Part shown: in pieces, positions 1 through 8,257 of the stretch
Layout of the letters: each line of letters opens with the position of its first letter
Numbering within the stretch: position 1 is the first letter of the stretch
Assembly (NCBI GenBank): GCA_027459605.1
Contig: DAIDHR010000020.1
Location: 1-36,712 of the forward strand
From: Alphaproteobacteria bacterium
Lineage (GTDB): Bacteria; Pseudomonadota; Alphaproteobacteria; UBA9655
Direction of reading: 5' to 3'
DNA: 36,712 nt
Made by a program: the position numbers and the translations under genes
The notes under the pieces: model-generated
Database searches by the model: none
Told to the model about the DNA's origin: nothing
Seen by the model: the letters and a program-made list of their open reading frames with translations, nothing else

Positions 1-194
1 TATTTCCCTCCCTTCTTGTCAATTTTAACTCCCGCTCTAACCTCCTTCTTCATTCAAACACTTTTGCAGCAGGTTCTCTTATGTAAATCGGTTGGATTTG
101 TAGATGTTTTTTTATTTTCATAAGATTCAGGCATCCATTGTGCTTTCCGAGTCACACTTCAGTTTTATTTTTTCAAAGAAAACGTTTAATATTA

Positions 195-223
195 TTGCAA
201 TTTAATTCTTTAATAGTTAAATT
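195..223 (+). promoter_or_regulatory. possible promoter of the LysR/MHS unit
   Basis: TTGCAA at 195-200 and TAAATT at 218-223 are 17 bp apart in AT-rich DNA upstream of the LysR start at 257. The match to sigma-70 boxes is moderate, and other AT-rich hexamers nearby could serve as the -10. The rest of 1-194 shows no gene. Confidence 0.3.
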
Positions 224-256
224 ATCCTATATTAGTGGTATTTTCTCGAGACTCTT

Positions 257-1165
257 ATGGAAAAATTTAATGTTGATTGGGATAAATTAAGAATTTTCTA
301 TCAAATTGCCCAAGTTGGCAGTTTTAATGCTGCATCTGACGTTCTTAATATAAGTCAGCCAGCTTTAAGCAGGAGTGTTAGTATCTTAGAAAATCAAATA
401 GGAATTCGTCTCTTTGAGAGGCTCCCTCGAGGTTTGGCTTTAACACGTCAGGGAGAGGTTCTTTTTGAAACTATTGAAAAAATGTCTTCAGAATTATCCC
501 TAGCTAAGATTTCCCTCGACGAGGAAGAAAATGAACCCCTTGGCACTATCAGAATTGCGGCAACGTCGACCTTTGCTACTCTATATTTATCTATTCTTAT
601 GCCAGAATTTTTGAAAAAGTATCCTAAAATTCAGTTAGCCATTTTTGGAAGTGATGTAATTCCCAACCTTCATTCTGATCAAGCAGATGCTGCTATTTCG
701 CCCTTTATTGCTTCAGATGATTCCTTGCTTCAAACTTATATTACAACCTTTCATTTGAAGCTTTATGCCAGCAAAGAGTATTTAAAAACCTTTGGAATTC
801 CGCAAAACATTTCTGACTTGAACAATCATCGATTACTAGCTTACGGAGACCCAAAAACGGTTCATCCTTTTAATCAAGCCAATTGGCATCTTACCCTGGG
901 ACTTGAAAAAGGAGAGGTCCGAGAACCATATATAATGATCAATTCTGCTATCGGCCTCTTTAACCTTGCCGAAGCTGGAATGGGCATTGCTCCTTTATCA
1001 AAAGAGCATCCTCAGTTGGATGGCTCCTCTCTTCTTGAAGTTCTTCCAGAGGAAAACGGCCCTACAATCGATGCTTATTATATTTATTCAGCTCGAAATA
1101 AAAAAATAAAAAGGATAGAGTTGTTAAAAACTTTTCTTTTAAACCATTTTAAAAATAATTTGTAA
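257..1165 (+). CDS. LysR-family transcriptional regulator
   Basis: This is a 302-aa protein of normal LysR length. Residues about 8-65 form the N-terminal winged helix-turn-helix: the scanning helix covers SFNAASDVLNISQPALSRS, followed by LENQIGIRLFERL and the wing TRQGE. Residues about 92-295 are the periplasmic-binding-like effector domain. It lies 45 bp upstream of the MHS transporter on the same strand, so it may control transport of that transporter's substrate. LysR regulators are more often divergent from their targets, so a target elsewhere is possible. The effector cannot be read from sequence. The ATG at 257 places the HTH at the usual distance from the N-terminus. Confidence 0.9.
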   Translation: MEKFNVDWDKLRIFYQIAQVGSFNAASDVLNISQPALSRSVSILENQIGIRLFERLPRGLALTRQGEVLFETIEKMSSELSLAKISLDEEENEPLGTIRIAATSTFATLYLSILMPEFLKKYPKIQLAIFGSDVIPNLHSDQADAAISPFIASDDSLLQTYITTFHLKLYASKEYLKTFGIPQNISDLNNHRLLAYGDPKTVHPFNQANWHLTLGLEKGEVREPYIMINSAIGLFNLAEAGMGIAPLSKEHPQLDGSSLLEVLPEENGPTIDAYYIYSARNKKIKRIELLKTFLLNHFKNNL

Positions 1166-1210
1166 ATATCTAATGTGTAGTGCTGTCTATTTTAGAAGTT
1201 GAGGGATTTT

Positions 1211-2482
1211 ATGTATATAAATAATAAGAAGAACATCGCGGTTATACTTGGGAATGCCCTTGAGTATTACGATTTTATGCTCTATGGTTTTTTTGCCACT
1301 ATCTTAGCCCCTCTGTTTTTTCCTAGTGAAAATCCTAGCCTCTCTCTCATTGCTAGCATGGGAAGCTATGGGGTTGGATTTTTAGCAAGACCTCTCGGGG
1401 GGATTGTTTTCGGTCATCTTGGGGACCGTTGGGGACGAAAAAATACCCTCTCTCTTTCAATCCTGCTTGTTACGATTCCAACCTTAAGTATTGCTTTACT
1501 CCCTACCTATGATCAAATTGGCATTTGGGCCCCCTTTCTTTTAATTTTATTCAGAACTATTCAAGGGTTATGTGTTGGAGGGGAATCGAGTGGGGCTGCC
1601 ACGTACATCATTGAAAGCGCTAGCCCCACTGAAAAAGATAAGGCTAGTGCTTGGCTTGTCCTCTCTTGTTATTTTGGAACCCTTTTAGGAACAGTATTCG
1701 GAGCCATTTTTACATCTTCTTTTATGCCAAGTTGGGGGTGGAGACTCACTTTTGTCATGGGTTCTTTAATTGCTTTTATTGGATATTACATCAGAAAACA
1801 ATTAAAAGAGAGCCCCGAGTTTATTAAAAATAAAGAACAAGGAAAAATTCTTAAAGCCCCCTTCCTTGATCTTCTAAGGAATGAAAAAATTAATCTTTTT
1901 TATGCTGCTAGCACTTCGGCAGGAGTTGCGATTCCCTTCTTTATTATCTTTATTTACCTAAATGGGATTTTCACAAAGAAACTTAATTTAGAACCTCAAT
2001 TAGTTCTCACTTTAAATGCTGGGCTAATGGCTTTTTGGATAGTGTTACTCCCTCAATTTGGAGCGCTAGCACAACGTTATGGGCGACAAATTGTTATGTT
2101 TGGTGGTCTTTTAGGAATGCTCCTTTTTTCATATCCTCTTTTTCTTTTCATTGGATCCGAACCAAGTTTTGGAAGTATATTTTTCACTCAGCTTATCTTA
2201 AGCCTTTTCGCAATGGCCTATGCTGCTCCAACAAGTGCACTATTAGTTGAGCTCTTTCCGGTGAATGAACGATATAGTGGGATTGCCTTTGGATATTCTT
2301 TAGGCCATGCAATTTTTGGAGGATTCACTCCCATTATTTTAACAACCCTCGTTGAATCTCTTCAATTCTATTTAGCTCCAGTAGCTTGCCTTGTCTTTGG
2401 CTGCATTCTTGGATCGATACCCCTTCAAAAAAACCATTTGACGAAACTTTCCAAACAAATCTTGAAGGCTGAAAGTCATTAA
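1211..2482 (+). CDS. MFS transporter, MHS (ProP/KgtP-like) family
   Basis: This is an inner-membrane transporter of the metabolite:H+ symporter subgroup of the major facilitator superfamily. It has about 12 hydrophobic segments and the family start GNALEYYDFMLYGFFA. The loop 2-3 signature reads GHLGDRWGRKNTL, followed by RTIQGLCVGGESSGAATYI. ProP-like proteins of this group move osmolytes, dicarboxylates or citrate; the substrate here is unknown. The open frame extends back to a TTG at 1199, but the ATG at 1211 is preferred because GAGGG (1201-1205) lies about 6 nt before it. The result is 423 aa, a normal length. Probably cotranscribed with the LysR gene upstream. Confidence 0.9.
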   Translation: MYINNKKNIAVILGNALEYYDFMLYGFFATILAPLFFPSENPSLSLIASMGSYGVGFLARPLGGIVFGHLGDRWGRKNTLSLSILLVTIPTLSIALLPTYDQIGIWAPFLLILFRTIQGLCVGGESSGAATYIIESASPTEKDKASAWLVLSCYFGTLLGTVFGAIFTSSFMPSWGWRLTFVMGSLIAFIGYYIRKQLKESPEFIKNKEQGKILKAPFLDLLRNEKINLFYAASTSAGVAIPFFIIFIYLNGIFTKKLNLEPQLVLTLNAGLMAFWIVLLPQFGALAQRYGRQIVMFGGLLGMLLFSYPLFLFIGSEPSFGSIFFTQLILSLFAMAYAAPTSALLVELFPVNERYSGIAFGYSLGHAIFGGFTPIILTTLVESLQFYLAPVACLVFGCILGSIPLQKNHLTKLSKQILKAESH

Positions 2483-2724
2483 AAGAATGTAATACGACTT
2501 TTTTGGTTAATTAAATGGTCTTTAGTTCCAGAGTCGTCTAACGAAAATTTACGGAAGAATTAAGATCCTTTTAACCTTTCCCTTTGTGGGGGACATAATT
2601 TATCCTATGCGCAAAATATAAGTTTGTCATTGCCAAAATGGCTGGAAATTTTCATAAGATGAGCCTGACTATAACTCCTTTCCTCTTGAACCTTTTTTTT
2701 ACCTCCGTTAGCTTCAACAAACGC

Positions 2725-2814
2725 GGAGGGATGCCAGAGCGGTCGAATGGGGCGGTCTCGAAAACCGTTGTGCGCGCAAGCGTACCGTGGGTTCGAATCC
2801 CACTCCCTCCGCCA
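2725..2814 (+). tRNA. tRNA-Ser (anticodon CGA), CCA encoded
   Basis: The acceptor stem GGAGGGA (2725-2731) pairs with TCCCTCC (2804-2810), followed by G and CCA. The anticodon stem-loop reads GCGGT-CTCGAAA-ACCGT, so the anticodon is CGA, decoding UCG. A long variable arm (GTGCGC...GCGTAC) is diagnostic of a class II tRNA-Ser, and the T arm is GTGGG-TTCGAAT-CCCAC. The gene is complete. Its 3' 60 bp recur at 31684-31743, and an integrase follows 300 bp downstream, so it is an integration site. Confidence 0.97.
2755..2814 (+). repeat. attL-like copy of the tRNA-Ser 3' end
   Basis: These 60 bp, from the anticodon stem to CCA, match 31684-31743 at 58 of 60 positions, with both differences in the variable arm. 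Similarity stops at once outside the block (GTTTCAGT versus TTTTAATA). With an integrase immediately downstream in each case, this is the usual signature of tRNA 3'-end attachment sites. Confidence 0.8.
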
Positions 2815-2862
2815 GTTTCAGTGGTTTTTAGATAAGAAATTTCCCTCTTTAAATTGCCATTT

Positions 2863-2985
2863 GGGACACTCACGGGACACTTGAGAATAACAAAAGACAT
2901 ATGATGAACGTCATTGATGATCCTCTATTCATTCCTTAATTGGAGGATTCCGTTGAACTTCTTTAAACTGTCCCTCGGTTGTCCC
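2863..2985. promoter_or_regulatory. GGGACA repeats, likely arm sites of integrase 1
   Basis: GGGACA lies at 2863-2868 and 2874-2879, and inverted TGTCCC at 2969-2974 and 2980-2985. Each pair is spaced exactly 11 bp. The same hexamer at 10-11 bp spacing occurs at 31551-31577, just inside the other tRNA-Ser 3' end. Helically phased repeats beside att cores are what arm-type sites of a tyrosine integrase look like. The assignment to integrase 1 is inference from position. Confidence 0.6.
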
Positions 2986-3113
2986 ATGTCAAAATAGAGA
3001 TCATATATTTTGGCCGACTTTCTATAAAAATATAAGGATATGGAACGGTTTGAGGCTCTGTTGCCATTGTTTATGTTTCGCTATAGACTTCTCTCATCAT
3101 TAAGGGATGGACG

Positions 3114-4193
3114 ATGGCAACGATTGAAACACGACGCACTGCTGATGGAACAACAGGGTACAGAGCGAAAGTTCGCCTGAAAGGATTTCCCTCCCAATCG
3201 GCTACCTTTGAGCGTAAGACAGATGCAAAGGAATGGGCAAAACAAACAGAGGCCAGCATACGAGAAGGCAGATACTTTAAAACTATAGAAGCTAAGAAAC
3301 ACACTGTTTCAGATTTTATTGACAGGTATCTTCGTGAGATTGAGAAGAAAAATCCTAAGCGTTATGTAGATGTCAAAAAGTTACTAAATTGGTGGAGAAA
3401 AGAAATTGGATCTTACCTTTTATCTGATCTCACCAGGGCTCTTATTGTGGAGCAACGCGATAAGCTTCTAACCTCTACAGGCAAGAAGATTTCAAAAGAG
3501 AATAAGAACGCATACCGCAGCCCTTCTACTGTCAATCGTTACATGGTGGCCTTAGGCCATGCTCTCGCTATAGCGACCAATGAGTGGGAATGGATTCATG
3601 AAAACCCCATGAGAAAGATTTCCAAATTATCGGAACCCCGAGGACGGGTACGTTTTCTTGATGATGATGAGCGGGAGCGACTTTTAGAAGCCTGTAAAGT
3701 CTCAACGAATCCCCAACTCCACACACTTGTAGTGCTGGCCCTCAGCACGGGAGCAAGGCATGGGGAACTCATCAACCTACGCTGGGGTGATGTTGATTTG
3801 CAGCGCCGTGTCATTACCTTGCATGATACAAAGAACAAGGAAAGACGCCTGTTGCCTCTCGCTCATTATGCTTTGCAGCTCATGGAAGAACACAACAAGA
3901 TGAGGAATATTGCGTCCGATTTGGTCTTCCCAGCGCCTTCAAAGCCGCAAAGACCTTGGGATAGCCGTTCGGCATGGGAAGCAGCCTTAAAACGAGCCAA
4001 TATCGACAATTTCCGCTTTCATGACCTTCGTCATAGTTGTGCCAGTTATCTGGCCATGAACGGTGCTTCTCTTGCCGAAATCGCTGAAGTTCTAGGGCAC
4101 AAAACGTTGCAGATGGTAAAACGCTATGCTCACCTGAGTGAAGCTCATACAGCCAAAGTGGTTCAACGTATGAATGAAAGGATCTTTGGGTGA
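3114..4193 (+). CDS. tyrosine recombinase / phage-type integrase (element 1)
   Basis: This 359-aa site-specific recombinase should catalyse integration and excision at the adjacent tRNA-Ser. The N-terminal ~60 residues (GTTGYRAKVRLKGFPSQSAT) resemble the arm-binding domain, about 65-165 is the SAM-like core-binding domain, and about 175-355 is catalytic. Catalytic residues are R215 (TGARHGEL), H303 and R306 (FHDLRH), H329 (LGHK) and the nucleophile Y338 (KRYAHLS). All are present, so the enzyme looks intact. The ATG at 3114 has AAGGGA at 3102-3107. Its stop overlaps the GTG of the next gene, so the two are translationally coupled. Confidence 0.95.
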   Translation: MATIETRRTADGTTGYRAKVRLKGFPSQSATFERKTDAKEWAKQTEASIREGRYFKTIEAKKHTVSDFIDRYLREIEKKNPKRYVDVKKLLNWWRKEIGSYLLSDLTRALIVEQRDKLLTSTGKKISKENKNAYRSPSTVNRYMVALGHALAIATNEWEWIHENPMRKISKLSEPRGRVRFLDDDERERLLEACKVSTNPQLHTLVVLALSTGARHGELINLRWGDVDLQRRVITLHDTKNKERRLLPLAHYALQLMEEHNKMRNIASDLVFPAPSKPQRPWDSRSAWEAALKRANIDNFRFHDLRHSCASYLAMNGASLAEIAEVLGHKTLQMVKRYAHLSEAHTAKVVQRMNERIFG

Positions 4194-5266
4194 ATAAGCC
4201 GTTTGCACAAAAGTTACATGAACAGGATGTTGAGTCTTGGAAAAGGTGGCTATGTGACCCGAGTCCCATAAGTGTTCTCCAAGGAGTGGATGATATACTC
4301 TCCCACAACAGTCCACCTTCTGTATTGAAGGAAATGCAAATAAGACACTTAGGAAGTAAGCTGAAGGAAAATATTCTTTTTGCAAGGCCCTCAATTAGAA
4401 ATGAAGATGGGTTTGAAAAACTAGAGGATATTATCAAAGTAGATAATATTGTCACCCTCCTATCAAATTTTAATACTCCTGGGATGTTGGGATCTACGAT
4501 TAAGTCTCGCCCCCAATTTTTAAAACTTATTTATCAATTCCTATCATATTTTCCCATTGCACTTCTCAAAGCCTACACAGAAATCACAGGAGAGAAATTA
4601 ATATTAGATGACCTTTCTGAAGTAAGAGAATTTTATGAAAGTTGCACTAAATTTGATTTATGGACTGGCCACGAGCTCTGCGCCTATCTCAGTCATTGTG
4701 ATCCAGAAGTTCTCGATTTCATATCAGAACATCCCGAAGCACAGGATTATATATCCGATGATTCCAAAAATCGAAATTTCAGGCTAGATAAACTAGAAAT
4801 ACTACTCCCTAAAAAATTCTCTCGTATCTTTCTGAGGCCAGATCTTTATGAGAAGAATTTGTCTCTCGTGAAAGCTGCTATTCTTGGAGGGGCTTTTGAG
4901 CTTATCCATGCTGATCGCGATAATTGGGCACAAAGCACCCTAAAGCCTCGGAAGGGATTGGAATGGGCAAGGCAGAAAGGGATTGATTATCACCCTGTGC
5001 TTAATGAGTATCTTCTTACTTTACATACAGAACCTGCGATTTCTTCCACGTATACCACTCCCTACCTCGAGATGATGCAAGAGGTGATAAGGGAGTTGGA
5101 AATTACGAGAAAAAATCAAAGCAAAAAAGAAGCCATAGCTGCCGTATTTGAAAGAAAACTAGCTGATCATAAGGAGACTCCTCCAAGCCAAAAATTAGCC
5201 GATGCAATGGCAACTTTAGTACGTCTTCCTGAATCGCAACAAGGACGAGCCAAATATAAGGGGTGA
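4190..5266 (+). CDS. hypothetical protein coupled to integrase 1
   Basis: I do not recognise this 358-aa protein. It is soluble and mostly charged helix, without a signal peptide or membrane span. The last 80 residues are rich in K, E and Q (MQEVIRELEITRKNQSKKEA) and probably form a long helix. The GTG start at 4190 overlaps the integrase stop (GTGA), and AAAGGA ends 7-8 nt upstream, so the two proteins are made together. Element 2 also has an unknown protein of nearly the same size (355 aa) directly after its integrase. I see no clear sequence similarity between them by eye. A role in recombination control or element maintenance is inference from position only. Confidence 0.8.
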   Translation: MNKPFAQKLHEQDVESWKRWLCDPSPISVLQGVDDILSHNSPPSVLKEMQIRHLGSKLKENILFARPSIRNEDGFEKLEDIIKVDNIVTLLSNFNTPGMLGSTIKSRPQFLKLIYQFLSYFPIALLKAYTEITGEKLILDDLSEVREFYESCTKFDLWTGHELCAYLSHCDPEVLDFISEHPEAQDYISDDSKNRNFRLDKLEILLPKKFSRIFLRPDLYEKNLSLVKAAILGGAFELIHADRDNWAQSTLKPRKGLEWARQKGIDYHPVLNEYLLTLHTEPAISSTYTTPYLEMMQEVIRELEITRKNQSKKEAIAAVFERKLADHKETPPSQKLADAMATLVRLPESQQGRAKYKG

Positions 5267-5318
5267 CCCCATCGGAAATCGCTTCTTCCTATCTTATTGA
5301 ATTTGTTTGTATTTATAT

Positions 5319-5341
5319 GGGGGAATGGGATTCTCCCTTTT
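5319..5341 (+). terminator. intrinsic terminator after the integrase 1 operon
   Basis: GGGGGAAT (5319-5326) pairs with ATTCTCCC (5330-5337) through one G-U pair across a GGG loop, followed by TTTT. It sits 53 bp after the stop of the 358-aa gene and before the next operon. A wider 9-bp inverted repeat, ATCGGAAAT at 5272-5280 and ATTTCCGAT at 5353-5361 followed by T7, encloses it and may form a second terminator. Confidence 0.5.
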
Positions 5342-5442
5342 GCCTTGACCCCATTTCCGATTTTTTTCTTCACAAAATTCACGTTTACTTCATGAGGAAG
5401 CGGCAATTGTGCTGCTTCTTATAACTCAAAGGAGTAAAAAGA

Positions 5443-5685
5443 ATGCAAATTCATAACCAACCTACACATCCCTCTATGCATAGAGACGTAGACGACTACA
5501 TCACCATCAGACAACTCACCACGAGTAACCCGGCGTTTACCGAAGGAGGGATTCGAGCCCTTATTTTCCGCGCTAACGATAACGGCTTTAATAGTTGTAT
5601 CCGTCGGATAGGGCGAAAGATCCTTATTTCTAAGAGTGCGTTTTCTCGTTGGATTGAAGCCCAAAATGAAGGAGGAAACTCATAA
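5443..5685 (+). CDS. small helix-turn-helix (excisionase/AlpA-like) DNA-binding protein
   Basis: This 80-aa protein has the outline of a small MerR/excisionase-type DNA-binding domain: YITIRQLTTSNPAFTEGG, a turn, then CIRRIGRKILISKSAFSRWI near the C-terminus. Such proteins lie between integrase and replication genes of integrative elements, where they direct excision or activate replication transcription. A frameshifted AlpA-like gene holds the equivalent place in element 2 (34314-34549). The ATG at 5443 has a strong AAAGGAG at 5428-5434. Its stop overlaps the next ATG (TAATG), beginning a chain of coupled genes that runs to 8249. The HTH call is from pattern only. Confidence 0.75.
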   Translation: MQIHNQPTHPSMHRDVDDYITIRQLTTSNPAFTEGGIRALIFRANDNGFNSCIRRIGRKILISKSAFSRWIEAQNEGGNS

Positions 5686-5849
5686 TGAACTGGAAAAAAG
5701 AAAAGCCCCTCCGTGGTGGGAAGGGGCTTATTAAGCTTTCGTATTTTATTTCTAACATTGTTAATCATACGGATCAACAGATTTGTCGTCCCATTTGTGG
5801 TCGTGCAAAAAGGCGTATCCGCAGTCGGTCTAAGGAGGTGTCTAAATGA
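5685..5849 (+). CDS. 54-aa basic small protein, coupled on both sides
   Basis: An open frame starts at ATG 5685, overlapping the upstream stop as TAATG with GGAGGA at 5671-5676 as ribosome site. It ends at TGA 5847-5849, overlapping the primase ATG. It encodes 54 residues, starting MNWKKEKPLRGGKGLIKLSY and ending in a strongly basic tail (RAKRRIRSRSKEVSK), with two cysteines in QICRPICGR. The perfect junctions argue that it is translated. I do not recognise it; a nucleic-acid-binding role is suggested only by charge. It could instead be mainly a translated leader carrying the hairpin at 5703-5729. Confidence 0.5.
   Translation: MNWKKEKPLRGGKGLIKLSYFISNIVNHTDQQICRPICGRAKRRIRSRSKEVSK
5703..5729 (+). 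promoter_or_regulatory. GC-rich hairpin within the 54-aa ORF
   Basis: AAGCCCCT (5703-5710) and AGGGGCTT (5722-5729) form an 8-bp perfect stem with an 11-nt loop. No clean T run follows, though the DNA just downstream is AT-rich. Lying inside a small coupled gene just before the primase, it could attenuate or pause transcription, or protect the mRNA. No function is shown. Confidence 0.45.
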
Positions 5850-6697
5850 TGATTCCTCCCATTGACTTGATCGCAAAACAGCTGGGCAAAGCAACCCGTA
5901 CCGGAAACGGTTGGTCATGTCTTTGTCCTGCTCATGATGATCATAAGCCCAGCCTCTCTTTATCCTTAAGCGAGGAAGGAGTCTTATTAGCGCATTGTTA
6001 TGCAGGGTGTTCTTTTCCTGACATTCTCTCTGCCTTACGCAGGAGAGGATTGCTAGAAAAGAATGATTCTCTCCAACAAAGAGACAGGCTCCCTATGGCG
6101 TCAAATGAAATGGCGTTAAGGATATGGCGGGAATCTGTTCGCGCAGAGGGCACCTACGTTGAGACATACTTGAGATCACGGGATATTCAAGGATCTATCC
6201 CCCCAACTCTTAGATTTCATCCGAGTCTTTTTCATACCTCCAGGACCTACCATCCGGCTATGGTGGCTGCCATTGCTGTATGGCCAAACAAAACCATTGC
6301 TGGTGTCCATAGAACATACCTCACGGCTGAGGGAACGGATAAAGCCACCCTATCGCCAAACAAGATGATGTTGGGATCTACAAAAGGGGGAGCCGTAAGG
6401 CTCTCCCCAATAGGGGCGAAACTGATTTTGGCAGAAGGCATCGAGACGGCGTTGAGTTGTTTTACTGCAACCAACATATCCACCTGGTCCTGCCTTTCTA
6501 GCTCAGGGATGATTGATATTGTGGTGCCTCCCTTGGAGATAACACAAGAAATCATCATCTGTGCTGATGGAGATGGTGCAGGGCAAAACGCCGCAAATAA
6601 ATTAGCAAAAAGACTGGATGGGGCTGGGTATATCGTACGGATTGCCCCATCCCCTCAAGGTCAAGATTTCAACGACATTTTAAGGGAACAACTATGA
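5846..6697 (+). CDS. Toprim-domain primase with CHC2-like zinc finger (element 1)
   Basis: This 283-aa protein probably makes RNA primers for replication of the element. Residues 25-55 form a zinc-binding primase motif: C25, C27 and H30 in CLCPAHDDHKPSLSL, then C51 and C55 in HCYAGC. Residues about 190-275 form the Toprim fold: LILAEGIETALS (catalytic Glu), then IIICADGDGAGQNAANKLA (DxD) and the closing DFNDIL. Length and order match primase-like proteins of alphaproteobacterial plasmids and phages. The ATG at 5846 has AAGGAGG at 5832-5838. The stop overlaps the helicase gene by ATGA. The N-terminal third of the element 2 fused protein is clearly homologous. Confidence 0.9.
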   Translation: MMIPPIDLIAKQLGKATRTGNGWSCLCPAHDDHKPSLSLSLSEEGVLLAHCYAGCSFPDILSALRRRGLLEKNDSLQQRDRLPMASNEMALRIWRESVRAEGTYVETYLRSRDIQGSIPPTLRFHPSLFHTSRTYHPAMVAAIAVWPNKTIAGVHRTYLTAEGTDKATLSPNKMMLGSTKGGAVRLSPIGAKLILAEGIETALSCFTATNISTWSCLSSSGMIDIVVPPLEITQEIIICADGDGAGQNAANKLAKRLDGAGYIVRIAPSPQGQDFNDILREQL

Positions 6698-7674
6698 GCG
6701 TGATCAATGTACAAGAGAGAATCCATCGAGCGGAGCCATATGTGGTCCCTAAAACGGAACAAACAAGGCCTCCTTTACGGGCCTTGAATGTGAGAGAACT
6801 CTTAGAATTAGAGATCCCTCCGCGTGAGATGATCCTCAATCCCATCCTTCCAGAACAGGGGCTTGTGATGCTCTACGCACCCCGTGGGGTTGGGAAGACC
6901 CATGTTGCCCTCTGGATGGCTTATACAATTGCTTGTGGGGACACGATGTTTGGCAATAAGTGGCAGTGTGAGAAACCCCGAAAGGTACTATTTGTAGATG
7001 GAGAAATGCCCTCTAGCACATTGCAGGAGAGACTCTCCAGTATCGTTGCTAGCTCAGAGAAAGAAATAGAAGATGTTGATAACTTAAAAATTATCACACC
7101 CGACTATCAAGAGTTAGGAATTCCTGATCTATGCACCTCTTCAGGCCAAGAATGGCTTGAACCTCATTTAAAGAATACCAATCTGCTGATTTTAGACAAC
7201 CTTTCATCCCTGTGCCGAAGCGGCAGAGAGAATGAATCGGAAAGCTGGAACCCCTTGCAGGGCTGGTTGTTGAAGCTGCGGAAAGCGGGCATATCCGTTC
7301 TTTTCGTTCACCACGCAGGCAAAGGAGGCAATCAGCGAGGGACATCTAAGAAAGAAGATATTTTGGATACAGTTATCGTTCTTCGTAAACCCAATGATTA
7401 TGATCAAAGAGAAGGCGCACGCTTTGAGGTTCATTATGAAAAGGCACGCGGTTTTTATGGAGAAGAGGCAAGACCCTTCGAAGCTCGATTACAGGAGGAA
7501 AATGGGAAAAGGACTTGGCAAGTCCAAGAAATAGAGGATCTTCAATTGAACAGAGTGATCAACCTTCATAAAGACGGTTTGAAACAAAGAGAGATAGCGC
7601 AAGAACTCGGGCTTGGTCTGGGCACGGTGAATCGTTGGGTCAAACGCGCCAAAGAGGAAGGTAAGGTCCAATGA
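6694..7674 (+). CDS. RepA-like RecA-fold replicative helicase (element 1)
   Basis: This 326-aa AAA/RecA-superfamily ATPase resembles RSF1010 RepA-type hexameric helicases. Walker A is APRGVGKTH (about 62-70), Walker B is LLILDNLSSL (about 165-174), and VLFVHHAGKGGNQRGTS follows as the sensor/H motif typical of the family. The C-terminal 40 residues carry a helix-turn-helix (KQREIAQELGLGLGTVNRWV), suggesting DNA recognition. It overlaps the primase upstream and the 192-aa gene downstream, each by ATGA. It would unwind DNA for the primase at an origin, for which the array at 7697-8491 is a candidate. That role is known for the family, not shown here. Confidence 0.88.
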   Translation: MSVINVQERIHRAEPYVVPKTEQTRPPLRALNVRELLELEIPPREMILNPILPEQGLVMLYAPRGVGKTHVALWMAYTIACGDTMFGNKWQCEKPRKVLFVDGEMPSSTLQERLSSIVASSEKEIEDVDNLKIITPDYQELGIPDLCTSSGQEWLEPHLKNTNLLILDNLSSLCRSGRENESESWNPLQGWLLKLRKAGISVLFVHHAGKGGNQRGTSKKEDILDTVIVLRKPNDYDQREGARFEVHYEKARGFYGEEARPFEARLQEENGKRTWQVQEIEDLQLNRVINLHKDGLKQREIAQELGLGLGTVNRWVKRAKEEGKVQ

Positions 7675-7915
7675 CATTTCCTTCTCACCAATCCTCTGTT
7701 CCACTGTTCCATTCCCTAGGGTGTGGAACAGTGGAACAAGACCAGAATTTACGGAACAACCCACGGAACAGAAACGGAACATGCTCTCTCAAAGCCTTAG
7801 CAAACAAGGTTTTGGAGCGAAACAAAGGGTGGAACAAACCTGGAACAGGGGAATCAGAACCTGTTCCACAACCTGATCAGCTTGTTCCATTGCATGGAAC
7901 AGAAAACAAAGAGAG
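7671..7915 (+). repeat. GGAACA array, copy 1 (direct repeat of 8258-8503)
   Basis: This is an approximately 240-bp unit starting at the ATG of the 192-aa frame. It holds 12 exact GGAACA or TGTTCC hexamers: 7697, 7705, 7725, 7733, 7753, 7765, 7776, 7831, 7842, 7862, 7883 and 7896. It includes an almost perfect palindrome at 7697-7738 centred on CCCTAGGG. The same order of hexamers and the block CTCTCAAAGCCTTAGCAAAC recur in copy 2. Confidence 0.9.
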
Positions 7916-8249
7916 AATATTTCCAGAAGAAAAGGAAACGAGCACTGACAACACTGACAAGTTCAAAATGGGCGCGAATATGTCAGTACTGTCAGTTCCC
8001 CCTGGAGATCCTGTTGATAAAGAGTATCTCCTTTATGACTACGAAGAACGCCTTGCCATCGCAGAATATGATGGCCAGCAAACACCTGCTCAAGCTGAGC
8101 GTATTGCCTATCAGGATGCTTTTATCAGTAGTTTAACGACGCTTCCTCAAGAATTTTATGAGAACTCTACTGGAGAAGATTGGTTAGATTCTCGAATCAT
8201 GGCGGCCAAAGATTGGCTCCAGGATCAAAACCTTTTTCAGCCGAAATAA
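7671..8249 (+). CDS. hypothetical protein; repeat-derived N-terminus, conserved-looking C-terminus
   Basis: This 192-aa frame overlaps the helicase stop by ATGA. The first ~80 residues are the translation of a GGAACA/palindrome repeat (VPLFHSLGCGTVEQ, then RNNPRNRNGTCSLKALANK) that is repeated downstream at 8258-8503. The last ~75 residues (YLLYDYEERLAIAEYDGQQ to WLQDQNLFQPK) are a different, acidic helical segment that looks like an ordinary protein domain. It may be that only the C-terminal part is ancient and the repeat was added at the 5' end. I do not recognise a family. A role in replication is inferred from the operon. Confidence 0.65.
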   Translation: MTFPSHQSSVPLFHSLGCGTVEQDQNLRNNPRNRNGTCSLKALANKVLERNKGWNKPGTGESEPVPQPDQLVPLHGTENKERIFPEEKETSTDNTDKFKMGANMSVLSVPPGDPVDKEYLLYDYEERLAIAEYDGQQTPAQAERIAYQDAFISSLTTLPQEFYENSTGEDWLDSRIMAAKDWLQDQNLFQPK

Positions 8250-8257
8250 ATGCATGA

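Noticed and set aside
2638-2835. 65-aa plus-strand ORF and 82-aa minus-strand ORF (2652-2900) over the tRNA
   Set aside because: Both are translations of the tRNA-Ser gene and its complement, a well-known kind of false ORF.
3880-4455. 191-aa minus-strand ORF across the integrase end
   Set aside because: It lies antisense to two well-supported, coupled genes and has no ribosome site or recognisable domain.
7489-7782. 97-aa minus-strand ORF containing VPLFHTLGNGTVEQ
   Set aside because: The motif arises because the underlying DNA is palindromic; the rest is antisense to the helicase gene.
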